Of a stretch of 6,994 bases of DNA, positions 1-6,768 are shown piece after piece. This DNA is from Elusimicrobiota bacterium. Lineage in GTDB: Bacteria; Elusimicrobiota; Elusimicrobia; Elusimicrobiales; UBA9959. How positions within the stretch are numbered: position 1 is the first letter of the stretch; every line of letters begins with the position of its first letter. The stretch spans positions 1 to 6,994 of the forward strand of contig DNQL01000036.1 in NCBI GenBank assembly GCA_003500765.1, in the 5' to 3' direction. A program made the position numbers and the translations under genes. The notes under the pieces were generated by a model. That model was not told where the DNA came from and did no database searches. It was given only the letters and a program-made list of their open reading frames with translations.

Positions 1-2
1 AC

Positions 3-335
3 CCGGCCCGCCACATGCCTCGCGCGAAGTTCTCCGCCGTCGCCAAGGCCCCGGCCTCCGGCTTCCTCTACCGCCTCGACGCCAGGACCATCGGCCACGC
101 CAGCGTGGTGCTGGGCGCGGGCCGCGGCAAGGCCGAGGATAAGGTGGACTTCGGCGCGGGCCTGATGCTCGCGGCCAAGCTGGGCGACCGGCTGGAGAAG
201 GGCGCGCCGCTGGCGACCATCTACTCCTCGGATAAAAAGAAGCTCGCCGAGGGCGTGAAGATGTTCATGTCCGCCGTCGAGGTGAAGAAGTCGAAGCCCT
301 CCAGGCCCAAGCTCATAAAGGAGATACTCGTCTGA
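3..335 (+). CDS. deoA: Pyrimidine-nucleoside / thymidine phosphorylase, C-terminal end (5' truncated by window edge)
   Basis: This is the 3' end of a nucleoside phosphorylase gene. The enzyme cleaves thymidine/uridine-type nucleosides with phosphate to give the free base and (deoxy)ribose-1-phosphate in the cytoplasm. The visible part matches the family's C-terminal PYNP_C domain: an AxxSGFLYRLDARTIG strand region, the conserved LGAGR, the D(F)GAGL segment, then GDRLEKGAPLATIY, and the closing RPKLIKEILV. The frame is open to the left edge, and codons before the Met at 15 read P-A-R-H, so that ATG is internal. Family members are about 430-440 residues, so roughly 330 residues with the active site lie upstream. 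The stop TGA (333-335) shares its last base with the upp ATG, which indicates translational coupling. I cannot tell DeoA (thymidine-specific) from Pdp (broader pyrimidine specificity) from this domain, so the symbol is tentative. Confidence 0.88.
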   Translation, partial: PARHMPRAKFSAVAKAPASGFLYRLDARTIGHASVVLGAGRGKAEDKVDFGAGLMLAAKLGDRLEKGAPLATIYSSDKKKLAEGVKMFMSAVEVKKSKPSRPKLIKEILV

Positions 336-961
336 TGAAGAACGTATTCGTCTCCACTCACCCCCTGGTTCTCGACAAGGTGGCGAGGCTGCGCGACCGC
401 CGCACCAATGTCGCCGATTTCCGCCGCGTCATGGGCGAGATCTCGATGCTGCTGGGCCACGAGGCTCTGGCGGAAGCGAAGCTCAAGAAGGTACGCGTGC
501 GCACTCCGCTGGGCGTCTGCGAATCGCAGGCGCTGGCGCAGGACCTGGTCTTCGTCGCCATCCTGCGCGCCGGCCTGGGCCTGCTCGACGGGCTTATGAG
601 GCTGGCCCCGGAGGCGAAGCTGGCCCATATCGGCCTCTACCGCGACGAGGAGACGCTGCGGCCGGTCAACTACTATGTCCGGTTCCCGAAAGACATTTCG
701 TCGAGTTTCGTCCTGCTGGCCGACCCTATGCTGGCCACCGGCGGCTCCGCCGTGGAGGCGGTCAATATCCTCAAGGCGCGCGGGGCCAAAAAGATAGCCT
801 TCGTCTGCCTGATAGCCTCAAAAGAAGGACTGCGTAAGCTCGCCGCGGCCCATCCCGACGTGCCGATATACGTGGCCACCGTCGACGAGCGGCTCAACGG
901 CGCCGGCTACATCATGCCGGGACTGGGCGACGCCGGCGACCGCATGTTCGGCACCAACTGA
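335..961 (+). CDS. upp: Uracil phosphoribosyltransferase
   Basis: A cytoplasmic enzyme that converts uracil plus PRPP to UMP and pyrophosphate (pyrimidine salvage). The protein has 208 residues, the normal length for bacterial Upp. Visible hallmarks are HPLV near the N-terminus (9-12), ILRAGLGLLDG (76-86), the GLYRDEETLRPVNYY stretch (100-114), the PRPP-binding loop DPMLATGGS (130-138), and the uracil-binding C-terminal segment GYIMPGLGDAGDRMFGT (191-207). No key residue appears to be missing. The start is fixed by the TGATG junction with the phosphorylase gene, and an AAAGGAG Shine-Dalgarno lies at 317-323. The pairing makes metabolic sense because the phosphorylase releases uracil that Upp captures. 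A strong terminator follows 17 bases after the stop. Confidence 0.97.
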   Translation: MKNVFVSTHPLVLDKVARLRDRRTNVADFRRVMGEISMLLGHEALAEAKLKKVRVRTPLGVCESQALAQDLVFVAILRAGLGLLDGLMRLAPEAKLAHIGLYRDEETLRPVNYYVRFPKDISSSFVLLADPMLATGGSAVEAVNILKARGAKKIAFVCLIASKEGLRKLAAAHPDVPIYVATVDERLNGAGYIMPGLGDAGDRMFGTN

Positions 962-977
962 CGCCATATAGAACATA

Positions 978-1015
978 AATGAAAAAGGACGGCCGGGGGG
1001 CCGTCCTTTTTCATT
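978..1015. terminator. Bidirectional Rho-independent terminator between upp and the Crp/Fnr gene
   Basis: A perfect 17-bp inverted repeat (978-994 with 999-1015) encloses a GGGG loop. The stem core is GGACGGCC/GGCCGTCC, flanked by five A residues on the left and five T residues on the right. A run of U therefore follows the hairpin on either strand. It serves the plus-strand upp unit and the convergent minus-strand regulator, whose stop codon lies at 1028. Confidence 0.93.
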
Positions 1016-1027
1016 GCGGGGAGCGGG

Positions 1028-1738
1028 TCAGTGGGCCTGGTGGGCTATCTTGACCAGCATGTCCTTGTCGAGTATCTTGAGCGACTTGGTCTCGCGCTTT
1101 ATGACCTTCTTCTTCTCGAGGTCCGCGAGGATGCGCACGACGGTCTCCAGCGCCAGGCCGGTGATCTCGGCGATCTCGGTGCGCTTGATGCCGTGTATAG
1201 TGGGCACGGAGGTGTTCTTGCTTTTGAACGAGACGTGCGTCAGAAGCGTGGACGCGACCTTGGCCTTGGCGGGCTTGTAGGCCGTGTCCTTGAGCTTGAA
1301 CTGTATGCGCTTGACCTCGTTGGCCATCTTCTTGAGCATCAGCGGGTAGGTCTTGGGGTATTTCTCCAGGAAGGAGACGAAACTGCGGCCGTCTATGTGC
1401 GACAGCGTAACGGCGTTCATGGCCTCGGCGTTGCAGAAGTACTCGGTGCCGGAGAACAGGGCGATATGGCCGAAGAGTTCGCCGGGGTGGCGTATCCAGG
1501 TTATCATCTGCTGGCCCTTGGCGTCGGTGCTGTAGACCTTGGCGCGGCCCCTGCAGACCACGTAGATGCCGGTGGGCTTCTGCGTCTCGGAGTAGATTAT
1601 CTGGCCGTCCTTGAGCTGCAGCACGCTGCGGCCCTCGTTCCAGGCCTTCTGGGCCGGCGCTTCCAGCGCGTCGAAAATGCAGTTCTGCCGGAACTGGCAG
1701 ACATAACAGTTTGTCTTTGTTTTCACTGAGCTTTCCAT
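1028..1738 (-). CDS. Crp/Fnr-family transcriptional regulator with FNR-type N-terminal cysteines
   Basis: A 236-residue cytoplasmic DNA-binding regulator, full length for the family. An effector domain of the cyclic-nucleotide-binding fold spans about 37-130 (GIYVVCRGRAKVY, then PGELFGHIALFSG). A long dimerisation helix follows (about 131-153), then a Crp-type winged helix-turn-helix (about 157-230; KRTEIAEITGLALETVVRILADLEKKKVI). Near the N-terminus C11-x2-C14-x5-C20 matches the spacing of the E. coli FNR cluster ligands C20/C23/C29. Further cysteines are C62 and C102, but by my alignment neither falls at FNR C122. The cAMP-contacting Arg-Ser pair of CRP is absent (Tyr-Phe-Cys there), so cAMP is an unlikely ligand. 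The recognition helix reads E198-T-V-V-R202: it keeps the Glu and Arg shared by CRP and FNR but lacks the FNR Ser. The ATG at 1738 has only a weak GGG-type ribosome site. Inference: a redox, oxygen or NO sensor whose targets are not known from this window. Confidence 0.92.
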   Translation of the reverse strand: MESSVKTKTNCYVCQFRQNCIFDALEAPAQKAWNEGRSVLQLKDGQIIYSETQKPTGIYVVCRGRAKVYSTDAKGQQMITWIRHPGELFGHIALFSGTEYFCNAEAMNAVTLSHIDGRSFVSFLEKYPKTYPLMLKKMANEVKRIQFKLKDTAYKPAKAKVASTLLTHVSFKSKNTSVPTIHGIKRTEIAEITGLALETVVRILADLEKKKVIKRETKSLKILDKDMLVKIAHQAH

Positions 1739-1771
1739 TTCCCTTTTTCCCCCTGCCTTTATATCACCCTT

Positions 1772-1780
1772 ATTATAGCA
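1772..1780 (-). promoter_or_regulatory. Extended -10 promoter of the Crp/Fnr regulator gene
   Basis: On the minus strand this reads TGC-TATAAT, a perfect consensus -10 with the TGn extension. Transcription would start near 1765, giving a leader of about 27 bases to the ATG at 1738. No good -35 is seen; the nearest candidates around 1795-1802 match poorly, which is typical of extended -10 or activator-helped promoters. The same TGCTANAAT pattern recurs before the ABC operon and the outer-membrane protein gene. Confidence 0.72.
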
Positions 1781-1787
1781 AATTGCT
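1777..1787. repeat. Perfect 11-bp palindrome AGCAA-A-TTGCT, possible operator
   Basis: The arms AGCAA and TTGCT flank a single central A. The palindrome lies in the divergent intergenic region and overlaps the TGC extension and first base of the regulator's -10. A protein bound here would cover that promoter, so a repressor site (possibly autoregulatory) is conceivable. It is shorter than, and differs from, the FNR (TTGAT-N4-ATCAA) and CRP sites. An 11-bp palindrome in AT-rich spacer could also be chance. Confidence 0.3.
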
Positions 1788-1813
1788 GCCTTTCTCCGTC
1801 GGGAAGCGCGAAA

Positions 1814-1824
1814 TATGATAAACT
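1814..1824 (+). promoter_or_regulatory. Candidate -10 region for the flippase gene
   Basis: TATGAT (1814-1819, five of six consensus bases) overlaps a weaker extended element TGA-TAAACT (1816-1824). Either would start transcription at about 1826-1831, only 7-12 bases before the ATG at 1838, leaving a very short leader with no Shine-Dalgarno. No clear -35 is present (TTTCTC at 1791-1796 is poor). A second plus-strand -10, TATTAT at 1771-1776, would give a leader of about 55 bases instead. Confidence 0.4.
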
Positions 1825-1841
1825 TTCATCGATTCGCATGA
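1815..1841 (+). other. Possible 8-codon upstream mini-ORF overlapping the flippase start
   Basis: An ATG at 1815 opens eight codons (M-I-N-F-H-R-F-A) and stops at TGA 1839-1841, which overlaps the flippase ATG as ATGA. A GGGAAG purine tract at 1801-1806 sits eight bases upstream of this ATG, whereas the flippase ATG has no Shine-Dalgarno of its own. This could deliver ribosomes to the flippase by start-stop coupling. It can only be transcribed from a promoter further upstream, so it is incompatible with TATGAT at 1814 being the active -10. Confidence 0.22.
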
Positions 1842-3307
1842 AGAAAGATATCGGCAGGCTCGGCGGGGAATCGCTGATCTACGGACTATCCACGGTCGCG
1901 GCGCGGTTGCTCAATTTCCTGCTGATGCCGTTCTACACGCATTACCTCCCCCCGTCGGGCTACGGCGTGGTGGCGGCGGTCTTCTCCTACATCGCCTTCC
2001 TGAACATAATCTACCATTACGGCCTGGACCAGTCGTATATGCGCCACCGGGCCGAGGACGCCGGCCGGGCCTGGCGCTCCTCGCTGGCCTGCCTCCTGGC
2101 CTCCACTGCTTTTCTGACCGCCCTGATGCTGCTCTTCCCCTCCGCGCTGGCGGGGCTGGCGGGCATAGGCGCGGACTCCGGGCGCCTGGTGCTCTACGCG
2201 GCCGCCATACTGGCGCTGGACACGCTCTCGCTGCTTCCCTTCGCCGAGCTGCGCATGCGGCATAAGGCTCTGCGCTTCGCGGCCGTACGTACCGTCTCCA
2301 TCGCGCTCAATGTGGCGCTCAATGTCTATTTCCTGGCCGGGCGGGGCATGGGCGTCGAGGGAGTCTTCCTGGCGAACATAATTTCGTCGGCGCTCTCGCT
2401 GCTGCTGCTCTCGGACCTGCTCTTCTCCGCCCTGCCGTCTTTCGACCGGGAGATGGGGCGCCGCCTGCTCTCTTTCGCGCTGCCGCTGCTGCCCGCCGGG
2501 CTGGGCGCGATGGCGGTGCAGGTCATCGACAGGCCGATAATGCTGGCCCTGTCGGGCGAGGCCGCCGTCGGCCTCTACCAGGCCAGCTACCGCCTGGGCA
2601 TCTTCATGATGCTGGTGGTCAGCATGTTCGACGCGGCCTGGCGGCCTTTCTTCCTGGAGCGGGCGGATAAGCCGGAGGCGCCGCCCGTGTTCGCGCGCGT
2701 GCTGACCTATTTCACGGCGCTGGCCGCCTGGACGCTGGTCGGCGTCTCGCTGCTCATCGAGGACGCGGTGAAGGCCGACCTGGGCGGCTTCTCGCTGATA
2801 CACCCGGATTACTGGGCCGCCCTGCCGATAATCCCGGTGGTGCTGGCGGCTTACCTGTTCAACGGCGTATACGTCAATTTCCTCGCGCCGGTCATCATAG
2901 CCAAGCGCACCGGCGAGATACTTAAAGTCACTCTGGCCGGCGCGGCCGCCAGCGTGGCCGGCAACTTCCTCCTCATTCCGCCCTTCGGCGCCATGGGAGC
3001 GGCCGCCGCGGCCCTGCTGGCTTACGCCGTCATGGCCGGGCTCATGTACCGCGCCGGGCGGGGGCTTATGGCCGTTCCCTACGAGTGGGGACGCCTGTCG
3101 CGGCTGGCTGCGGTCGCCTGCCTCTTCCTGGCCGGCCATTACGCCTTCGGTTCCGGCACCCACGGCGCGGCCGCTTTCGCCCTGAAGTCCGCCGCCGCCC
3201 TCCTTTTCCCCGCCGCCCTCTGGCTGACGGGCTTCTTCCTGCCCGGCGAAAAAGCCGAGGCCGCCGCCCTCTTCGCGCGTTTCGCGCGGAAAAAACCGGC
3301 GGCCTGA
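1838..3307 (+). CDS. Polysaccharide / lipid-linked oligosaccharide flippase (MOP superfamily, Wzx-like)
   Basis: A 489-residue polytopic inner-membrane protein of the Polysacc_synt (RfbX/Wzx) type. The family moves undecaprenyl-linked glycans or similar lipid intermediates across the cytoplasmic membrane. The N-terminus has the family pattern GGESLIYGLSTVAARLLNFLL-PFYTHYL...YG (9-43), followed by a YGLDQSYMR motif (61-69). Many hydrophobic segments follow, about 12-14 by eye, for example near 45-60, 82-110, 116-136, 175-200, 211-230, 251-267, 329-349, 364-381, 386-403, 422-437 and 447-468. DRPIML (231-236) followed by VGLYQASYRLGIF (244-256) is a typical mid-protein signature. The C-terminus is basic (RFARKKPAA). 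No Shine-Dalgarno precedes the ATG. No glycosyltransferase, ligase or polymerase gene lies within the window, so the substrate cannot be named; an O-antigen, capsule or other cell-envelope glycan is possible. Confidence 0.88.
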   Translation: MKKDIGRLGGESLIYGLSTVAARLLNFLLMPFYTHYLPPSGYGVVAAVFSYIAFLNIIYHYGLDQSYMRHRAEDAGRAWRSSLACLLASTAFLTALMLLFPSALAGLAGIGADSGRLVLYAAAILALDTLSLLPFAELRMRHKALRFAAVRTVSIALNVALNVYFLAGRGMGVEGVFLANIISSALSLLLLSDLLFSALPSFDREMGRRLLSFALPLLPAGLGAMAVQVIDRPIMLALSGEAAVGLYQASYRLGIFMMLVVSMFDAAWRPFFLERADKPEAPPVFARVLTYFTALAAWTLVGVSLLIEDAVKADLGGFSLIHPDYWAALPIIPVVLAAYLFNGVYVNFLAPVIIAKRTGEILKVTLAGAAASVAGNFLLIPPFGAMGAAAAALLAYAVMAGLMYRAGRGLMAVPYEWGRLSRLAAVACLFLAGHYAFGSGTHGAAAFALKSAAALLFPAALWLTGFFLPGEKAEAAALFARFARKKPAA

Positions 3308-3325
3308 AGACCGACCGTAATAATT
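3297..3325. terminator. Weak possible terminator between convergent flippase and ABC permease genes
   Basis: CGGCGG (3297-3302) can pair with CCG-a-CCG (3311-3317) across a bulge, and TTATTTTT follows a few bases later at 3327-3334. An A-run precedes the stem on the left (3290-3295). The stem is short and imperfect and overlaps the end of the flippase coding sequence, so termination here would be modest at best. Only 19 bases separate the two genes, and nothing stronger is visible. Confidence 0.22.
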
Positions 3326-3326
3326 C

Positions 3327-4082
3327 TTATTTTTCCTGCTGTATGGCGCCGAAGGCGGCCACGCCCAGCGCCGTGGTTATAACGCAGAAGCCCAGCAGCG
3401 CGGAGAGGCTTACCAGCGGCGGGAAGTAGCCGTAGCCGATGAGGACGAAGCGTATCAGGTCCACCGCGTAGGTGACCGGGTCGAACAGCGCGACCACGCG
3501 GATGTAAGGCGCCGCCGTGGCCAGGTCGAACAGCGCGCCGCTGAAGAAGAACATCGGCCAGGTAAGGAAGCTCATAACAAGCCCGAAGCCCTCCATCGAT
3601 TTCATCCGCGCGCCGATGATGAGCCCGATATTGGTGATCATGTAGGCCACCGGCACCGCGGCCGCGAGACAAAGCAGCAGTTTCCACAATGTCAGCGGCA
3701 TGACGAAGGCCATGCCGATAGCCAGCAGCAGCAGCGTCTCTATCAGCCCGCCCAGCATTCCCCCCAGCGCCTTGCCCATGAAAAGCGTGGTCCGCGAGAT
3801 GGGCGCTGCCAGCACTTCCTTCAAAAAGTCCAGGCGCTTGTCCCAGATGATGTAGAGCCCGTAGGTTATCGAGGTGAAGAGTATCACCATCGCCACTATG
3901 CCGGGGAAGATGAACTGCTGGTAGGAGTAGCCCTCTACGGGGCTGGAGCCGGAGAGCCCCTTGCCGACGACGAAGAGGAACAGCAGCGGCGAGACCAGTA
4001 TGGAGGCGATGCGCTCCTTCTCCCTGAAATAGATCAGGGCCTCTCTCATCAGCAGCGCGTAGATGGCGGGAAAGTTGAACAT
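3327..4082 (-). CDS. ABC-2 type transporter permease (DrrB/NodJ-like)
   Basis: A 251-residue inner-membrane subunit of an ABC exporter, typical in length for ABC-2 permeases. It has an N-terminal amphipathic stretch with REALIYFREKERI (13-25), then about six hydrophobic segments: near 26-41, 58-80, 107-129, 134-157, 166-184 and 222-246. Family marks are FIFPGIVAMVILFTSITYG (57-75), FLKEVLAAPISR (86-97, the cytoplasmic loop conserved in DrrB/NodJ-type proteins), WPMFFFSGALF (175-185) and DPVTYAVDLIR (201-211). The ATG lies two bases after the ATPase stop codon (TGA-cc-ATG), so the two are co-transcribed and probably translationally coupled. As a homodimer it would form the pore for export of a drug, lipid or polysaccharide; the substrate cannot be read from sequence. 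Confidence 0.92.
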   Translation of the reverse strand: MFNFPAIYALLMREALIYFREKERIASILVSPLLFLFVVGKGLSGSSPVEGYSYQQFIFPGIVAMVILFTSITYGLYIIWDKRLDFLKEVLAAPISRTTLFMGKALGGMLGGLIETLLLLAIGMAFVMPLTLWKLLLCLAAAVPVAYMITNIGLIIGARMKSMEGFGLVMSFLTWPMFFFSGALFDLATAAPYIRVVALFDPVTYAVDLIRFVLIGYGYFPPLVSLSALLGFCVITTALGVAAFGAIQQEK

Positions 4083-4084
4083 GG

Positions 4085-5056
<972 letters not shown>

Positions 5057-5062
5057 AGGTAG

Positions 5063-5071
5063 ATTTTAGCA
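5063..5071 (-). promoter_or_regulatory. Extended -10 promoter of the ABC exporter operon (probably leaderless)
   Basis: The minus strand reads TGC-TAAAAT, five of six -10 consensus bases plus the TGn extension. Only six bases (5062-5057) separate it from the ATG at 5056. A normal start distance of about seven bases puts transcription initiation at the A of the start codon. The -35 position falls within the terminator hairpin and T-run of the upstream gene and has no consensus match. The element nearly duplicates the regulator promoter (TTTGCTAAAAT versus TTTGCTATAAT). Confidence 0.6.
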
Positions 5072-5077
5072 AATAAC

Positions 5078-5108
5078 AAAAAAGGACCCCGCCGGTTCGC
5101 GGCGGGGT
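5078..5108 (-). terminator. Rho-independent terminator of the outer-membrane protein gene
   Basis: A nine-pair GC-rich stem (5086-5094 with 5100-5108) with a five-base loop is followed on the minus strand by CC and six T residues (5083-5078). It lies 24 bases past the TAA at 5132-5134. There is no T-run on the plus-strand side, so it acts in one direction. It insulates the ABC operon from the upstream gene. Confidence 0.92.
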
Positions 5109-5131
5109 TCCCGTATCCGGCTCTTTCTTCT

Positions 5132-6685
5132 TTAGAACAGGAGGCCGAAGCTGACCGCCACGCCGACTTTGGTCGGGATATCGTTATCGTCCAGCGTGGT
5201 TTTCTCGCTGCTGATGACGCCCGAGACGTCCAGGTGCATGAAGAGCAGGTTCAGGCCTGTGCCCAGCGTATAGGCCAGTTCTGAGTCGCTCTCGGCTATG
5301 TTCTTCATTATGCCCGCGCGCAGCGGGATATTGAAGGCCTTGCGGTTGAAGACGTTTATCTCGGTGCCCAGCGCCAGCTGGCGGGACTTGAAGCCGTCTA
5401 CCGCCGTGTCGTTCTTGGTCAGGTCCACGTCGGCGGCCAAGGTCCAGAAGTTGAGCGGGTTGAACGCCAGGCCCAGGCGCACCTGCCGGTCCAGCGTATA
5501 GGTCCCCCCCACTGTATCGGGGCGGTCGAACTTTGGGCTGTTGAGATTGCGGCCCACTATGCCTATGCGCGGGCGGAACGGCACGCCCGGGTACTTGGCG
5601 TTGACGTTCCACAGCAGGCCGAGATCGGCCGCCGGCGCCCAGCTGGATTTAGCGTCTTCGAGCATGTCGTCGAAGGCGTCACCAGTCTCGGAATTGCTCA
5701 TGAACTCGAAGGTGGAGGTCGCTATGCGGCCGTTCACCATCTTGAGGTTGGCTCCCAGCGAGAGGCCGCTGAGATACTTGTCCATGTTCCACGCGTAGCC
5801 GGCGGCTACCTCGACGAAAGAGGCCGCGTCCAGGGTAAGGTTGGAGGTGTTGTCCGTGTAGCTGCCGCCGCTAAGAGCGCCGGCCAGTACGGGCGCCGCG
5901 GAATCGGCGTACTGCGCGATCAGGGCCGCCGCCTGGGAAACCTCTTCCGGAGAGATGTTCTGCGAGTCCGCGTAATTCGCCAGGGCGATGGCCAGGGTGT
6001 CGTTGTCAGTTATACTGCCGTCGCACTGGCCGCCGCCGCAGAACAGATTGTATACGGATTCGGTCGTAGTCGTGTCCAGACTGTCCAGTGCCGCTTCCAG
6101 TTCATTGGCCGCGGTAGTATAAGCGGCATCGTTCAGAGAGCCGCCGGTGCCGGTCGTGAAGATGCTGTTCCCGGTGGAACCCAGGTTCAGGTTATTGACA
6201 TCGATGAACGGATTGGCGCCCACGGAAGTGAAATTATTGACCGAGAGAGCCACCTTGGAGAATTTGAAATTAACTCCTCCGTTCGCTTCCACCAGTATTC
6301 CTTTGCCCGGCTTGTTCATATCCGACAGGAGGGACATGGTCTTTACGAAGTCGGCCGCCTGCTGAGGGGTTATGGCCCCGCCGGTCTCCTGGGCGGTCTG
6401 GATGGCGTTGAGCTGGTCGGCCATGTCTCCTATCTCGCTGGCGTTCTTAACTATGCCGCCGGTGAATTCGGCCATCGCTCCTACGGGTATTTCCATGCCG
6501 GAGACATTGGCGCTGGTCTTGACCAGGCCGGCCGGGTTCCAGTACTGCGCTATCGGGCCCTGGGCCACGGCCACGAAGGCGCCGCCCATGCCCATAGGCC
6601 TGGTGCCCAGCACCTGCCATTGCTCGGCTCCCGCGGCCGCGGCGAAAGAGAATAATGCCGTCAGCGATACGATAAGTGTTTTCAT
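5132..6685 (-). CDS. Outer-membrane beta-barrel protein, PorV/FadL/TraF-like family
   Basis: A 517-residue secreted protein. I chose the ATG at 6685: it begins a classic Sec signal peptide (MKTLIVSLTALFSFAAAAGA, cleavage likely after A20), and GGGAGG lies about 11 bases upstream. An in-frame ATG at 6721 would add 12 charged residues ahead of the signal and sits at the predicted transcription start. The mature N-terminus has VLGTRPMGMGGAFVAVA...AQYWNPAGL (25-54), the glycine-rich hatch motif of FadL/PorV-like and TraF_2-type outer-membrane proteins. Alternating polar/hydrophobic strands dominate 285-517, and the chain ends in VGVAVSFGLLF, an outer-membrane C-terminal aromatic signal. Between them, about 75-130 and 185-275 are helix-rich, Ala/Asp/Thr-rich regions. 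The second contains the only cysteine pair, C216-x4-C221. Such proteins transport hydrophobic compounds or support secretion; which applies here is unknown. Confidence 0.8.
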   Translation of the reverse strand: MKTLIVSLTALFSFAAAAGAEQWQVLGTRPMGMGGAFVAVAQGPIAQYWNPAGLVKTSANVSGMEIPVGAMAEFTGGIVKNASEIGDMADQLNAIQTAQETGGAITPQQAADFVKTMSLLSDMNKPGKGILVEANGGVNFKFSKVALSVNNFTSVGANPFIDVNNLNLGSTGNSIFTTGTGGSLNDAAYTTAANELEAALDSLDTTTTESVYNLFCGGGQCDGSITDNDTLAIALANYADSQNISPEEVSQAAALIAQYADSAAPVLAGALSGGSYTDNTSNLTLDAASFVEVAAGYAWNMDKYLSGLSLGANLKMVNGRIATSTFEFMSNSETGDAFDDMLEDAKSSWAPAADLGLLWNVNAKYPGVPFRPRIGIVGRNLNSPKFDRPDTVGGTYTLDRQVRLGLAFNPLNFWTLAADVDLTKNDTAVDGFKSRQLALGTEINVFNRKAFNIPLRAGIMKNIAESDSELAYTLGTGLNLLFMHLDVSGVISSEKTTLDDNDIPTKVGVAVSFGLLF

Positions 6686-6728
6686 ACGTTCTTTGCCCTC
6701 CCGGCCGCGCTGTGGCGGCACAATTCAG

Positions 6729-6737
6729 ATTCTAGCA
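6729..6737 (-). promoter_or_regulatory. Extended -10 promoter of the outer-membrane protein gene
   Basis: The minus strand reads TGC-TAGAAT, five of six -10 bases plus the TGn extension. Transcription would begin near 6722, giving a leader of about 37 bases that contains the GGGAGG ribosome site before the ATG at 6685. No convincing -35 is present 16-18 bases upstream. This is the third TGCTANAAT element in the window. Confidence 0.6.
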
Positions 6738-6768
6738 GACATAATCCGTTAAGGCTAGGTGATTTTGG

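Noticed and set aside
15..335. A stand-alone 106-residue gene starting at ATG 15
   Set aside because: The frame is open to the left edge, and the sequence is the C-terminal domain of a nucleoside phosphorylase, so this Met is internal.
1031..1729. 232-codon open frame opposite the Crp/Fnr gene
   Set aside because: Its composition is that of a codon-mirror of the regulator (repeated Leu, Gly, Val, Asp), and the opposite strand has full family motifs.
1815..1829. ATGA-N7-TCAT inverted repeat as a CRP/FNR-type operator before the flippase
   Set aside because: CRP and FNR boxes need TGA-N6-TCA. Here the spacing is seven and the flanks do not match either consensus, so chance is the simpler reading.
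1886..3163. Long 425-codon open frame antisense to the flippase
   Set aside because: It is rich in Arg, Gln, Gly and Glu with no recognisable domain, and it mirrors a clearly real membrane protein on the other strand. Long stop-free antisense frames are expected in GC-rich DNA.
3139..3687. 182-codon minus-strand frame spanning the flippase/permease junction
   Set aside because: It is Arg/Ala/Gly-rich with no known motif and overlaps two real genes in other frames.
6686..6721. Upstream ATG adding 12 residues to the outer-membrane protein
   Set aside because: It would put a charged MPPQRGREGKER stretch before a normal signal peptide. The ATG at 6721 lies at the predicted transcription start, while the ATG at 6685 has a ribosome site.
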